A stretch of 64,000 nt of DNA from Hippasteria phrygiana (Eukaryota > Echinodermata > Asteroidea > Valvatida > Goniasteridae): assembly GCA_037893225.1 (NCBI GenBank), contig JAZGUH010000709.1, forward strand, positions 310,001 through 374,000, read 5' to 3'. Below the pieces are notes generated by a model that worked only from the letters and a program-made list of their open reading frames with translations, was not told the DNA's origin and ran no database searches. Positions 44,732 to 53,259 of the stretch are shown in pieces (the stretch's first letter is position 1; each line of letters begins with the position of its first letter). A program made the position numbers and the translations under genes.

Positions 44732-45632
44732 AAATAGACTTTTAGGCGTAGTTGCGAGTGGTGATTCTAAAAAATATTTCGGTAAAGAATACTCCGTCAA
44801 TGAAATAGAGAGTTTGACCGCTGAAAAACAAGAAAAGCTATATAAAAGATACGAAGCCAAGCTCGGTAAAGAAATGATAGTCAGTTTGGGGAGTTGCGTG
44901 TTGACCTTTTACGCAAAAGCTTTAGGCGTGACTTTACCGCTGGCTTCGCCATTCGGTTATAAACTTTGTTTAGATTCTGAAGAAGCCCTTATAAACGACT
45001 TAGAAAAAGACCCCGTTATTTCTAGCAGCTTGTCCAGTTTACTTTGCGAAGTGCATTACAATTATGGGGTTTATTTATCTCCTTTGGTGGCTATGTTGAT
45101 CACGACTAAACATTTACAGGTAGATAGTAGTAATAATAGCGTTACAAATAATAATAGTATTACTATAAAAGATGAGTCTAGAAACGACAACGACGGATCA
45201 AGTAGCAGAGACTCCCCAAGAGCCGGCTCAGCCTCCCCAAGAGACTCCCCAACCCCCACAAGAGCCGACTCAGCCTCCCCAAGAGCCTCCCCAACCTCCC
45301 GAACAACCGGCTCTATCAAGAGTCACAAAAAAAGAGTAAAAGACCCTAAAAGAGTAGAGCAAGGTAAAAAACTGGCCGAAAGAAACAGAAAGATGAAAGA
45401 ACAAATACAAAAAATGCAAAGTATAGAAGAAGAAGCTCCCCAGCAAACGCCAGCGCTAACGATGAGAGACATTCCAAGCTGGGGATACGCGATAGTTGGT
45501 TTGGTTGTTTTAGGAATTGGATATCTCGCGCTTAAAAAGAGTAAACCTGTAGATCCGCAGCGAGAGGTGGGGGTAGGGGTTACGATCGCAACTTCAACCC
45601 CTAAAGTTGAAGAACTATTAGAAATGGAATAA
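44625..45632 (+). pseudogene. apparent fusion of two Polinton genes through a frame break
   Basis: 335 codons from ATG 44625. Residues ~1-165 form one unit: NRLLGVVASGDSKKYFGKEY, YKRYEAKLGKEMIVSLGS, LCEVHYNYGVYLSPLVAML. Residues ~170-230 are Ser/Pro/Asp-rich and look like out-of-frame reading of a Pro/Gln-rich gene. Residues ~235-335 form a second unit: VKDPKRVEQGKKLAERNRKM, then a single membrane segment (YAIVGLVVLGIGYLAL). An overlapping frame starts at ATG 45172 and runs to the A7 run at 45327, so I read this as two ancestral genes joined by an indel there. Functions unknown. Confidence 0.6.
45172..45339 (+). pseudogene. 5' part of a Pro/Gln-rich gene in the alternative frame
   Basis: From ATG 45172 (one frame over from the surrounding call) the peptide begins MSLETTTTDQVAETP and then repeats PPQE-type units, stopping at TAA 45337, ten bases after the start of an A7 run. 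The VKDPKRVEQGKK domain follows in the other frame. A Pro-rich spacer before a basic helix and C-terminal membrane anchor fits a recurrent small Polinton protein type (recalled, not searched). Confidence 0.5.
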
Positions 45633-45664
45633 ATAAAAAAAAATAAAATGTTAGTACAAGTAAA

Positions 45665-45898
45665 ATGGATACGAAGAACGTTGCAAATACTCTTTATCAC
45701 GGCGCTGTGTTGAGTTTGTTGACCGTAGGTTATACTATGTTGAGTAAAAAACTTTTGAAAATTAAGCCCGCCGATTTAGGAAAGCTAGACGTAGAAGATA
45801 CGATTAAAACCACTGCTACGGTAGGTAGCGCTCTAGCTACTCAGACTTGGTTGGTGAGTCAAGGAGTAATTCCTCAGAATGTGGTAAATACTACGTAA
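45665..45898 (+). CDS. small hydrophobic Polinton protein
   Basis: 77 residues, ATG after AGTAAA. Hydrophobic stretch at 12-28 (YHGAVLSLLTVGYTMLSKKL) and a C-terminal QTWLVSQGVIPQNV. Frame intact. From memory it resembles a short protein repeatedly found in animal Polintons. Function unknown; a membrane association is inferred. Confidence 0.55.
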   Translation: MDTKNVANTLYHGAVLSLLTVGYTMLSKKLLKIKPADLGKLDVEDTIKTTATVGSALATQTWLVSQGVIPQNVVNTT

Positions 45899-45923
45899 AA
45901 TATAAAATATACTACTTTATAAA
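45895..45923 (+). promoter_or_regulatory. TATAAAATATAC-type leader motif, first copy
   Basis: TATAAAATATACTACTTTAT, immediately before the AAAATG of the 45924 gene; nearly the same as the motif at 47325. Promoter role inferred. Confidence 0.5.
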
Positions 45924-46892
45924 ATGGCTGAAGGTGGAGAATTTATACCTATGGATGACTTGGGTCGAGAAGACGAACAAAATGATGCTGATGATGCTTT
46001 TGAAGATGCTAATGACGACGATGATTTAGGAATAGACCCCGACTATGATTATGAATTAGACATACCGGCTGAACCACAACCGCCTACGACGATTGATGAA
46101 GCTGGTGATATTATAGATAGACATCGTGATATGCATAAAGAAGGTTTAGCAAATGATTTTTATGATTATTGGGAGGAGAAACCAGACGGCTTAGTTAGAC
46201 CAAAACTCATTAGGTACGAACTTTTTACTAAAGATAAAAATGGTATTTACTTCGACGGTGTTAGATTGACTAGTAAAGTTCATCATGATAAATTTATAGC
46301 TAGAAAGACGTTAAGTGACAACTTTAAAGAGAGGTTTCCAGGTGGAAACTTTACTAGATTTTTTAGACAAGATTTGGGTTTATTAACGATCGATGAATTT
46401 AATTTGCTAGATGCTGAGGAAACGATAGATATAGCGTACGATAAGTATGTCACTCCAAAGCGAGCAGTTGAGTTAGCTGACAATCTGATCGATAACGTAG
46501 AACGTGCGTTGGGGGCCGAGATGAATCCCGAATATGACCCTGAAACCGGTAGATATACAATTCCTCCCCCTCAACCGAGAGAAGTAGATGCTCAAGCGCA
46601 AACTGAGGGGCTAAATTATAGAGAACTTGCAGCTTTAGACAAAAAACTACAAACGCTCCGTGGTAGTTTAGAATTAAATATAGCCGAAAAGAGTAGGTTA
46701 AATGATAAAATTGATAGAATAAAAGTAGCCTTAGGTGAAGAAAAAGATGATTATAAGAGAAGTATTCTGCTTGATGAATTAAGAGGTTACAGAGATGAAA
46801 GATCGGCTAGAACTGAGGCCATAGAAATCAATATGAAAAATATCAAAAGCCAATTCTATAGAATCAAACAAACGACTAATAGAATATTATGA
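45924..46892 (+). CDS. acidic/coiled-coil Polinton protein, probably cut short by a stop
   Basis: 322 residues, ATG after TATAAA. N-terminal 60 residues strongly acidic (DDAFEDANDDDDLGIDPDYD); middle with FKERFPGGNFTRFFRQDLG and LLDAEETIDIAYDKYV; C-terminal ~75 residues a predicted coiled coil (LDKKLQTLRGSLELNIAEKS). After TGA 46890 the same frame stays open for 28 more codons into LGEKIRILFREQGVTVVSIL. That sequence looks like the natural link to the next membrane protein, so the stop may be a mutation. Function unknown; a virion component is plausible. Confidence 0.6.
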   Translation: MAEGGEFIPMDDLGREDEQNDADDAFEDANDDDDLGIDPDYDYELDIPAEPQPPTTIDEAGDIIDRHRDMHKEGLANDFYDYWEEKPDGLVRPKLIRYELFTKDKNGIYFDGVRLTSKVHHDKFIARKTLSDNFKERFPGGNFTRFFRQDLGLLTIDEFNLLDAEETIDIAYDKYVTPKRAVELADNLIDNVERALGAEMNPEYDPETGRYTIPPPQPREVDAQAQTEGLNYRELAALDKKLQTLRGSLELNIAEKSRLNDKIDRIKVALGEEKDDYKRSILLDELRGYRDERSARTEAIEINMKNIKSQFYRIKQTTNRIL

Positions 46893-47317
46893 ATCGATAT
46901 CTCGCTAGGAGAAAAGATTAGAATTCTGTTTCGAGAACAAGGTGTGACGGTAGTAAGTATATTAGCCGCGTTTGCTTGATCGTTGCTTCTTTGATGGCTG
47001 CTGTTGGTGGCGGCGGTTCGGCTGCTGCGGCTGTTCCTGCTCCGACTCCGGTTCCGCCTAGGCCTGTTACTCCTACGCCTAAGCCCGGAGGCAACGTTAA
47101 AGATTGGATAAGTAACCATTTAAAAAACTTGGCTAATTTGCTAAAAAAGCTCGGGGGTAAGTTATTAATCGCTTTACCCGGTATTTTGGGTGGTATCGCG
47201 AGTTGGTTGTTTAATCTATTGAGCAAGAGTGTCGGTTGGTTGGCGGAGCACGTGTGGGCGTTATTGGTAGGTGTCGGTACTTTGATTCTCGTATACATGC
47301 AAAAAAATTTAAAATAA
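46893..47317 (+). pseudogene. Gly/Pro-hinged membrane-active-like protein, frame-broken at its start
   Basis: The N-terminal stretch (46893-46977) is in frame with the upstream gene and contains LFREQGVTVVSILAAF. The rest, from about 46976, is one frame over: MAAVGGGGSAAAAVPAPTP, a Pro-rich linker, then KDWISNHLKNLANLLKKLGG (amphipathic) and two hydrophobic segments ending near LLVGVGTLILVYM. No good ATG exists in the second frame before 46994. It is probably the C-terminal region of the gene at 45924, separated by one stop and one frameshift. A membrane-disrupting role, as in adenovirus VI-like proteins, is conjecture. Confidence 0.6.
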
Positions 47318-47318
47318 T

Positions 47319-47347
47319 AAGTTGTATAAAATATACGACTTTATAAA
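47319..47347 (+). promoter_or_regulatory. TATAAAATATAC-type leader motif, second copy
   Basis: TATAAAATATACGACTTTAT, directly before the AAAATG of the 47348 gene, matching the motif at 45903 at all but one base. Confidence 0.5.
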
Positions 47348-48365
47348 ATGACCGCAGAATCCGTTTACCCTAAATTGCCCGATGTTTCTAGAGAAACGAA
47401 CGAGTCTTCAGTCTTTAGGTTAAATAAAATCGAACGAGTGCAAAAAGAGATAACCAACGAGAGAGATAAGAGAGAACGGTTGCACAAAAAGTATAATAAA
47501 ATTATTACCTGTTTATCTAACGCAGAGACCGTTATAGAATGTTTCGGAGCTTTATCCGGTGCAATAGGCATAGTCGGCGTTGTTGGTATCATTAGTATAC
47601 CTATAGGCGTGGTGCTAGAAGGATTAGCTACTCTCTTAATGTAAAAGAGTGAAAAACTCACTCTCAAAAAGAGTGAATCCCTTCTTAAACCACTCGAAAA
47701 GAGTGAATCTCTAATAAAAACCACTCGAAAAGAGTGAAAATCACTCGAAAAAGAGTGAAAACCACTCGAAAAGAGTGAAATTTTCACTCTTTCGTGGAGC
47801 CATATAAGGGACAACTCGAAAAAGAGTTGTCCCTTATATGGCTCTTCGAAAGAGTGGAAATTTCACTCTTTTCGAGTGGTTTTCACTCTTTTTCGAGTGG
47901 TTTTCACTCTTTTCGAGTGGTTTTTATTAGAGATTCACTCTTTTCGAGTGGTTTGAGAAGGGATTCACTCTTTTTGAGAGTGAGTTTTTCACTCTTTTAC
48001 ATTAAGAGAGTATAGGATGCGTGGGTGTAAGTTTGGCATTAAAACGATTTAGTAAAAAGTTTAGAGGTAAAGCTAAGAAACATGATGAGATTAGAGTAGT
48101 AGCCGAAACAAAATTAAATACGATAAATGAATTAGTGTCTCAGGCCGTAGACGATGGCGATGTAAGTCACGAAGAATTTGCTTTGATTAACGATGAATTA
48201 AAAAAGTTTTACGGAATGAAAGAAGCTATTAGGACTCAAACTAAAGCGAGAGAAGAGTCCGATAGAAATCAAAAAGAAATAGACGATGAGGTCGAAAAGA
48301 AAGTGGTCGAGCTTCTAGCGAAAGAAAAAAAAGATCTTATCGCAAAACTTACAACTTTAGATTAG
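47348..48365 (+). pseudogene. two-part helical/membrane protein split by a 384-bp palindrome
   Basis: Left part 47348-47644 (98 codons, ATG after TATAAA): charged helix IERVQKEITNERDKRERLHK, then hydrophobic GIVGVVGIISIPIGVVLEGL. Right part from about 48013 to 48365: GCVGVSLALKRFSKKFRGKA, KKHDEIRVVAETKLN, and a Lys/Glu-rich C-terminus. It has no start codon of its own other than GTG. The two parts are on the same strand and together resemble one conserved Polinton protein (recalled family architecture). The palindrome at 47629-48012 introduces the stop at 47642. Function unknown. Confidence 0.65.
47629..48012. repeat. 384-bp near-perfect palindrome
   Basis: Arms of 192 bp centred on 47820/47821 differ at only about five positions. 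The outer edge is TACTCTCTTAATG with its complement. Each arm is made of alternating AAGAGTGAA and CCACTCG units, so it can also fold internally. It lies inside a gene whose two halves flank it. Confidence 0.95.
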
Positions 48366-48554
48366 AAATATGTAAAGAGTATGAGCGTGATTCTAACGTG
48401 AGTATAGATGAGCCTCCTAGCTACACAAGTGCTCAAGAGAGTTTAGGGGCTAGGCCTAGCGCTCCTTGCAAAGAGTAGTTGTAGTTAGTAACGCAGTAGA
48501 TCTACGTAAGACAAAAACCCTCATCTCTACTGAGTGTAGAGGTGAGGGTTTTTT
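48366..48554. other. spacer between last gene and right TIR
   Basis: Contains a 37-codon open stretch without a start (about 48372-48479) that includes DEPPSYTSAQES, and a stem-loop at its right end. No gene is called. Confidence 0.5.
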
Positions 48555-48556
48555 TT
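48513..48556. terminator. 18-bp stem-loop followed by a T tract
   Basis: AAAAACCCTCATCTCTAC pairs with GTAGAGGTGAGGGTTTTT (one wobble, 5-base loop) and runs into a T8 tract next to the right TIR. It resembles an intrinsic terminator in form; its function in this element is unknown. Confidence 0.45.
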
Positions 48557-48831
48557 GCCTTACGACAAATCATGCTATTTTGGGATAATATCTTTTTTCG
48601 CCCGGGCACCCGGGCGTTTTCGTACGCTTGTGGACTATGGAAAACACTTTTTATTTTCTTGATTTTGTGCAAATTTTGGTGTATAGTAACCCAGCAAAAT
48701 TTTGAATTAAATTTGGGCTATTTTTAGACTATTTTTGTTTTTAAAAAATTTGACGTATGTATATACAGCAAAATTAGAGAGAAAATTGAAAAAACAGAAA
48801 ATGACATAGAATCGGCATCTCCCTTACTACT
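48555..48831 (-). repeat. Polinton right terminal inverted repeat
   Basis: Reverse complement of the left terminus, ending CCCTTACTACT at 48831, with one insertion of about 45 bp relative to the left arm. Confidence 0.9.
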
Positions 48832-51800
48832 TAATGAGATTCGTGTAGGAGAACATGATATTTTAAGTTCAAAACTCGTTCAAACTAAAATACGGCGATA
48901 GTCTGTTTTTTTACAGGAGAAAAACCGTGATTTTACGGGATTTGTTTACAGTGCAAAAGTTGCTAGAAAGTTGTCGTTGGTCACGTATGGTGCTAATCAT
49001 TTTGCTACCCTAATCTAATAATGAATAATTGTTATGCTTATAGCGCTTTCCGTCGTATCAACTATCTCAAAGCGATTTACAATCTACGTATCCTGCGTAA
49101 GGTTGCGTAAAGTTTGCAGTTTCAGACAAGTATAGCCTACACCACAGAATGGTCAATGAGTTATCATTGACAACTAACCCTGAGTACGACAAACTACAGA
49201 ATGTTGAGAAAAAAACTCAAACTGTATGAATGAAATTATGTTCGCAGTTAGAAGAAATCTATATATGTTTTTCTATATTTTATAAACTGATGTTAAAAAG
49301 ATGGAATGCAGCGCAGCCGATCTGCTGCTGATCAAACAAAACATTTCGAAAGAGAGAACAATATCAACCAGCAATTGTTGACGGGCGAACACTACAAGCG
49401 GTGCGATCTTCTACAGCACACATACCGGTATTCTTAATTACCGTAAAAGTAATATGCGTTTCAAATTCGAAAATATATATTCAATTAGCCTTGAAGCTGT
49501 ATTAATTAAATCACAGTATTGTAATGAATTTCATATTACCTTGCACAAGGTTTAATATTTTGCTCATTAAAGTGCATTCGTCTGCGAAAAATGCATGTGA
49601 ATTATACAAATCGCTTCTATAAACTAACTCCATACTCGACGCAAATTCCGACGCGGCGGTACCAACTGCTGCATGGATCCGAATGGTGGTTGAGTTGTTG
49701 AGACGTCTGCACTAGTAAGCAGCAGGTCGTAGGTTCGAGTTCCGCTCTTGGAAAGCTCTGAGCATGTGGTGCTTAATACACTACTTCAGGAAAAAGCAAA
49801 AAGCTCTAATCGTGTAATTATTTGACGACTTTCGTCAGACTTTGAGAAAAAACAAAGTCTTTGACGAAAGTGCCATGGACTCGATTTTAACGAATGTGGA
49901 TGTAAATAAATAATTTGTATTGAGTCATTACATAAAGTTCTTGAAAAATTTCTGGACCACTAACACCCACAGAGTGACATAAAATGGAACACTAATAGTG
50001 GTCCATTTTATATCACTCTGTGGGTGTCTATGTTTAATCATTTGTTCCAGCCCTGTCTCATATTGGGTAAAAACGTGAACCACAAAATCAAGGGTTCTGT
50101 TTAATGCTTTTTCTTCAAAAAGATGTCTGGATAATTTTCATATGTTCGGATACTGTGCCGATATGGCCAGTTTGAAAAATTAAATAAAATGAGGTAACTG
50201 AAACCACTCAAAAGAGATATAGGCCCAGGCGTTCGTTGTATATTTGGACAATTTTGAGGTTTTTGAAACAGTAACTAATTTTAATTAAAACAATTGGTAT
50301 TTTTGAAGTTCTTAACTATATTCGGTTTAACCGAATATAGTTGGGAACTTCAACAATTATGTAATACATAATAAGAGTAAAAACAGTCCTGACATATCTG
50401 CGATATGCTCCAATTTGTTGCTGGTCCAGTGATTTTTTTCAGAGCTGTTTTTTATACAGAGTTTCTTTTTTTTTTATATATATATACTTTATGCTCATTT
50501 AAAATGGGGTCTTCCCTTGTAACTGGATTATATAACAATGATCAACCCAAAAGTAAACAACCTGATTTTAAAAAATCTTTCTCTTTATCAAATTTAACCT
50601 GAACAGTACAACTTTCACATTATTAAGCAGCACCGTACGCTACTTTTCATGATAAACTTGGGTTGTGTATTATTTATAGTTCGGATCCAGCACATGGAAT
50701 CTCAAGACGTTTAATGGCACACCAACGAAAGACCACTTAATAAACACCGTTATTTGCTTTCGGTGGAAAGTGCACTCCTTTACATAGGGAACTATAATTG
50801 AACAAAATACCTGATTTTGGAAGGCAATCATGCATTGTTAATCTTCCAAACACCTTTCTTTGCTTGTAACCCTTAGGATAAGTTACAATGTACAGTATCA
50901 TACGATGTAAACTGAGAGGTATACGATCTCGATATGCGTCAATACTGTACCGTTAAGAAAATTAAGAAAGGAAATGATCATATTATGACCAACGATTTCA
51001 GACTCTTGGGGCAAAATATAGCCATTTGATCAGGTTGAAGGTATTCATTTCGTGTAATGTCCGTGTAATGTTACACATATGGTGCAATATTGTACATTTA
51101 AAACTAAGATAACACATGATAATAATGCAATTTTGCCTATATGCGTAGCATATCAGCATGTATTATATTACTTCACAATTTCCGTGCTAGACGAATTATC
51201 CAACGTGACCTAATCATGATCTAATCATAGACTTTACACATGTGGGAAATGTAGGGCTCATCATAAGGTCTAAAACGAAACACCCCAAGACATGTACAGA
51301 GACACGCAGACGATGAACACATCTTGCTTCCTCTCGCATTAGCGGTACGCTGTCAGTGGAGTAGGCCTGAGCTCCTTGCCGTTTTAAGCCTCACGAGGCT
51401 TCATCAAGTCGGCGCCAATATCTCCCACTTGAGGCGGGCTTGCACAAAATAGATGCCCTAAATAGCATATGGTCCATGAAAGGGACCCGCCGCGTTCAAC
51501 CATTAAAGCGATCTAAGAGCCTTTTTAGCATGTCAGACGCCGTTATCAAGATATATTATTACCTTAAAGGAAACATGATTTAGGATTTATATTGCATTAT
51601 TCCTGCTTAAAACAATAAAGTATTATCTTGACAATGATATTTTGTGTCCAGAGACCATTATTTCCCAGATTAAATATGAGAAAACAATTTTTGAAAATGT
51701 TTGTCCAAGCTACTCTGCCCCCTGAGTGGGACCCTCATTAACATAAGTGTGTGACGTAGATCGAGGCACATTACCCATTCATCACGGGTATGCATTGTGT

Positions 51801-52150
51801 GTGCGAAAATTCTTCGTCCAAAATCTAAGCAAAATATAGTGTTTTTCGGCCATGCCGACAAAGTGTGTGGCTGCTGGGTGCAGCAAAACAACGACGGATG
51901 GAGTAAGCCTTCATTTATTTCCAACTGATGCGAAATATCGGAGAATTTGGACGGCGAAAGTGAAGGTGACAAGAGCAAAGTGGTCCGGCCCCAGCAGCTT
52001 CTCAGCGTTATGTAGCGACCACTTTGAGTCGTCGTGCTCAAGTCCACTGCCATTCTAACAAAGTTCCCAGATGTGAGTAAGATATAGGCGAAAGCAGTTA
52101 AACGGCCCAATCCCCGAGGAGCCTTCGCTAAAAGGGAGAAAATCGGGGTA
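48832..52150. repeat. large duplicated unit, copy C, right part
   Basis: Continues copy A from 20539: matches 20539-23426, then passes through a single repeat X (51566-51718) into the THAP exon without repeat Y. It begins with the right-hand target-site copy TAATG (48832-48836) and the rest of the interrupted CACTGTAAA element, which ends GTTTACAGTG near 48953. It carries the SINE head (about 49679-49755) and both hairpins. No gene apart from the THAP exon. Confidence 0.85.
51852..52145 (+). pseudogene. THAP-domain first exon, second copy, broken
   Basis: From ATG 51852: CVAAGCSK, HLFPTDAKYRRIW, then SSFSALCSDHFE completes the C2CH zinc-finger signature without stops. An internal deletion of about 50 bp relative to the 14.3-kb copy follows and shifts the frame, giving a stop at 52056. 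The two window copies are damaged at different places, though both have TAG in GATATAGGCG. GTGAGTAAG near 52073 or GGGTAAGT near 52148 could be a splice donor. No downstream exon recognised. Confidence 0.7.
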
Positions 52151-53150
52151 AGTTAGATGTTAGTTGTTGTTGCAACTTACGAAATTGCACGTGTAGACCT
52201 AGTGTGTGTATCCAGACTATCGAGTCGATCCATGAATTTCGGTGCCTCGGTCTACGTCACGAACTGCGCCCTCAATTTGAGTCTTAACAAATTTCAAAAA
52301 GGGGGGGGGGGGGGGGGAATTTTTGAGCGGCAAATATCCACACCAAAACTTCACTTGAACCAGTTTAGCTTTTAATTCACATTTAATAAATATAAATGAA
52401 TTTATTTATGAAATAAAACGTGATCCGGTCAATTTGAGAAGCATGTTTTCTTTAACGGCACTTCGATGAATCGATTGACAAAAAACAACACCGACAAACA
52501 CTCATAGAAAATCATGATCTTCTAAAGGAGGTTTGTAACAATGATCCTCTTAGGCGAGGAGATGTCCCCGATTATATGCTCAGAAAATGAGTTTCCTGGC
52601 ACTCCTCTTAGAACTAAAAAAAAATGACTGATTTTTATAGATTCGGGTATGGATAATTCAAATATAGTTGTTGGAGTTTTCAAAAAGCTGCAGTTTCGTA
52701 GATATTTTAAATTAAAGAAAAGAATGTACACGTAGTATGCCTCCATTTGGGTATTTGTGTACAAAGTCTATGGAGAGTAAAGAACGTTCAAAGTATTTTC
52801 TACCACAATTGCAATTGCTTTTTCAGTCCAAGATTCATGTTTTTTTTTTTACATTTTTACAATAACGGACCTTCAGTGAGGTGATATATGATGAAAAAAA
52901 GTGACGGCAAGGTGTAAATTAATTTAAAATTAAAGGTGTACTGTCCAAAACTACTGACTTTGAAGCAATAAAGAGAAATTTACCGAACACATTTAATGTC
53001 TAATATTTCCAAATGACTTATGCCACCTCCTGAGTGTTTTGGCTCTAGGAAAGAGACTTTCAGTTTCAGATTGAGATTTTTTAAATGCAAATTGCCCATC
53101 GCTATTGGGCACTCAAGGTGTGAGCTACAGGGGAAAGTGAAGGAACCCGC
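52151..53150. other. non-coding stretch with a G run
   Basis: 52151-52440 parallels 14503-14800 (downstream of the THAP exon), including a G run at about 52301-52317. Beyond that it is unique-looking. GGCGAGGAGATGTCCCCGAT at about 52553 recurs inverted at about 58.82 kb. Confidence 0.5.
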
Positions 53151-53177
53151 CAAACCCTCGCGCTTTAGCTCAGGACT

Positions 53178-53250
53178 CTGCTCGAACCCACAACCTGCAG
53201 TACCCGCAAACTACGAATTCAATGCTCCAAACCACTAGGCCACGGCACTT
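53178..53250 (-). repeat. tRNA-derived SINE head
   Basis: On the minus strand GTGGCCTAGTGGTTTGGAG (A box) and GTGGGTTCGAGCAG (B box) have tRNA-like spacing, without a matching acceptor stem. Confidence 0.55.
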
Positions 53251-53259
53251 CCAGATATA

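Larger units (their letters stand above)
35401..48831. mobile_element. Polinton/Maverick element, 13.4 kb, with several broken genes
   Basis: A large DNA transposon with virus-like gene content. Shown directly: inverted termini starting AGTAGTAAGGGAGATGCCG, target-site duplication, and an uninterrupted target in copy A. Contents are protein-primed family B polymerase, retroviral-type integrase, double jelly-roll capsid protein, packaging ATPase, and a suite of small proteins. That set is diagnostic of Polintons, also called adintovirus-like elements in animals. The usual cysteine protease is not visible, and at 13.4 kb the element is short for the family. The polymerase, integrase and other genes carry frame breaks. 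Confidence 0.95.

Noticed and set aside
47365..48015. 149- and 73-codon frames with repeated SLFSSGFHSF-type peptide
   Set aside because: The same peptide arises from both strands of the palindrome; it is a by-product of the inverted repeat.
48513..48556. Bacterial origin suggested by the terminator-like stem-loop
   Set aside because: Surrounding element and flanks are eukaryotic; one hairpin with a T tract is not evidence of bacterial DNA.
35401..48831. Adenovirus-type cysteine protease gene
   Set aside because: I looked for the His/Cys catalytic pattern in all frames of the element and found none; absence by eye is not proof.
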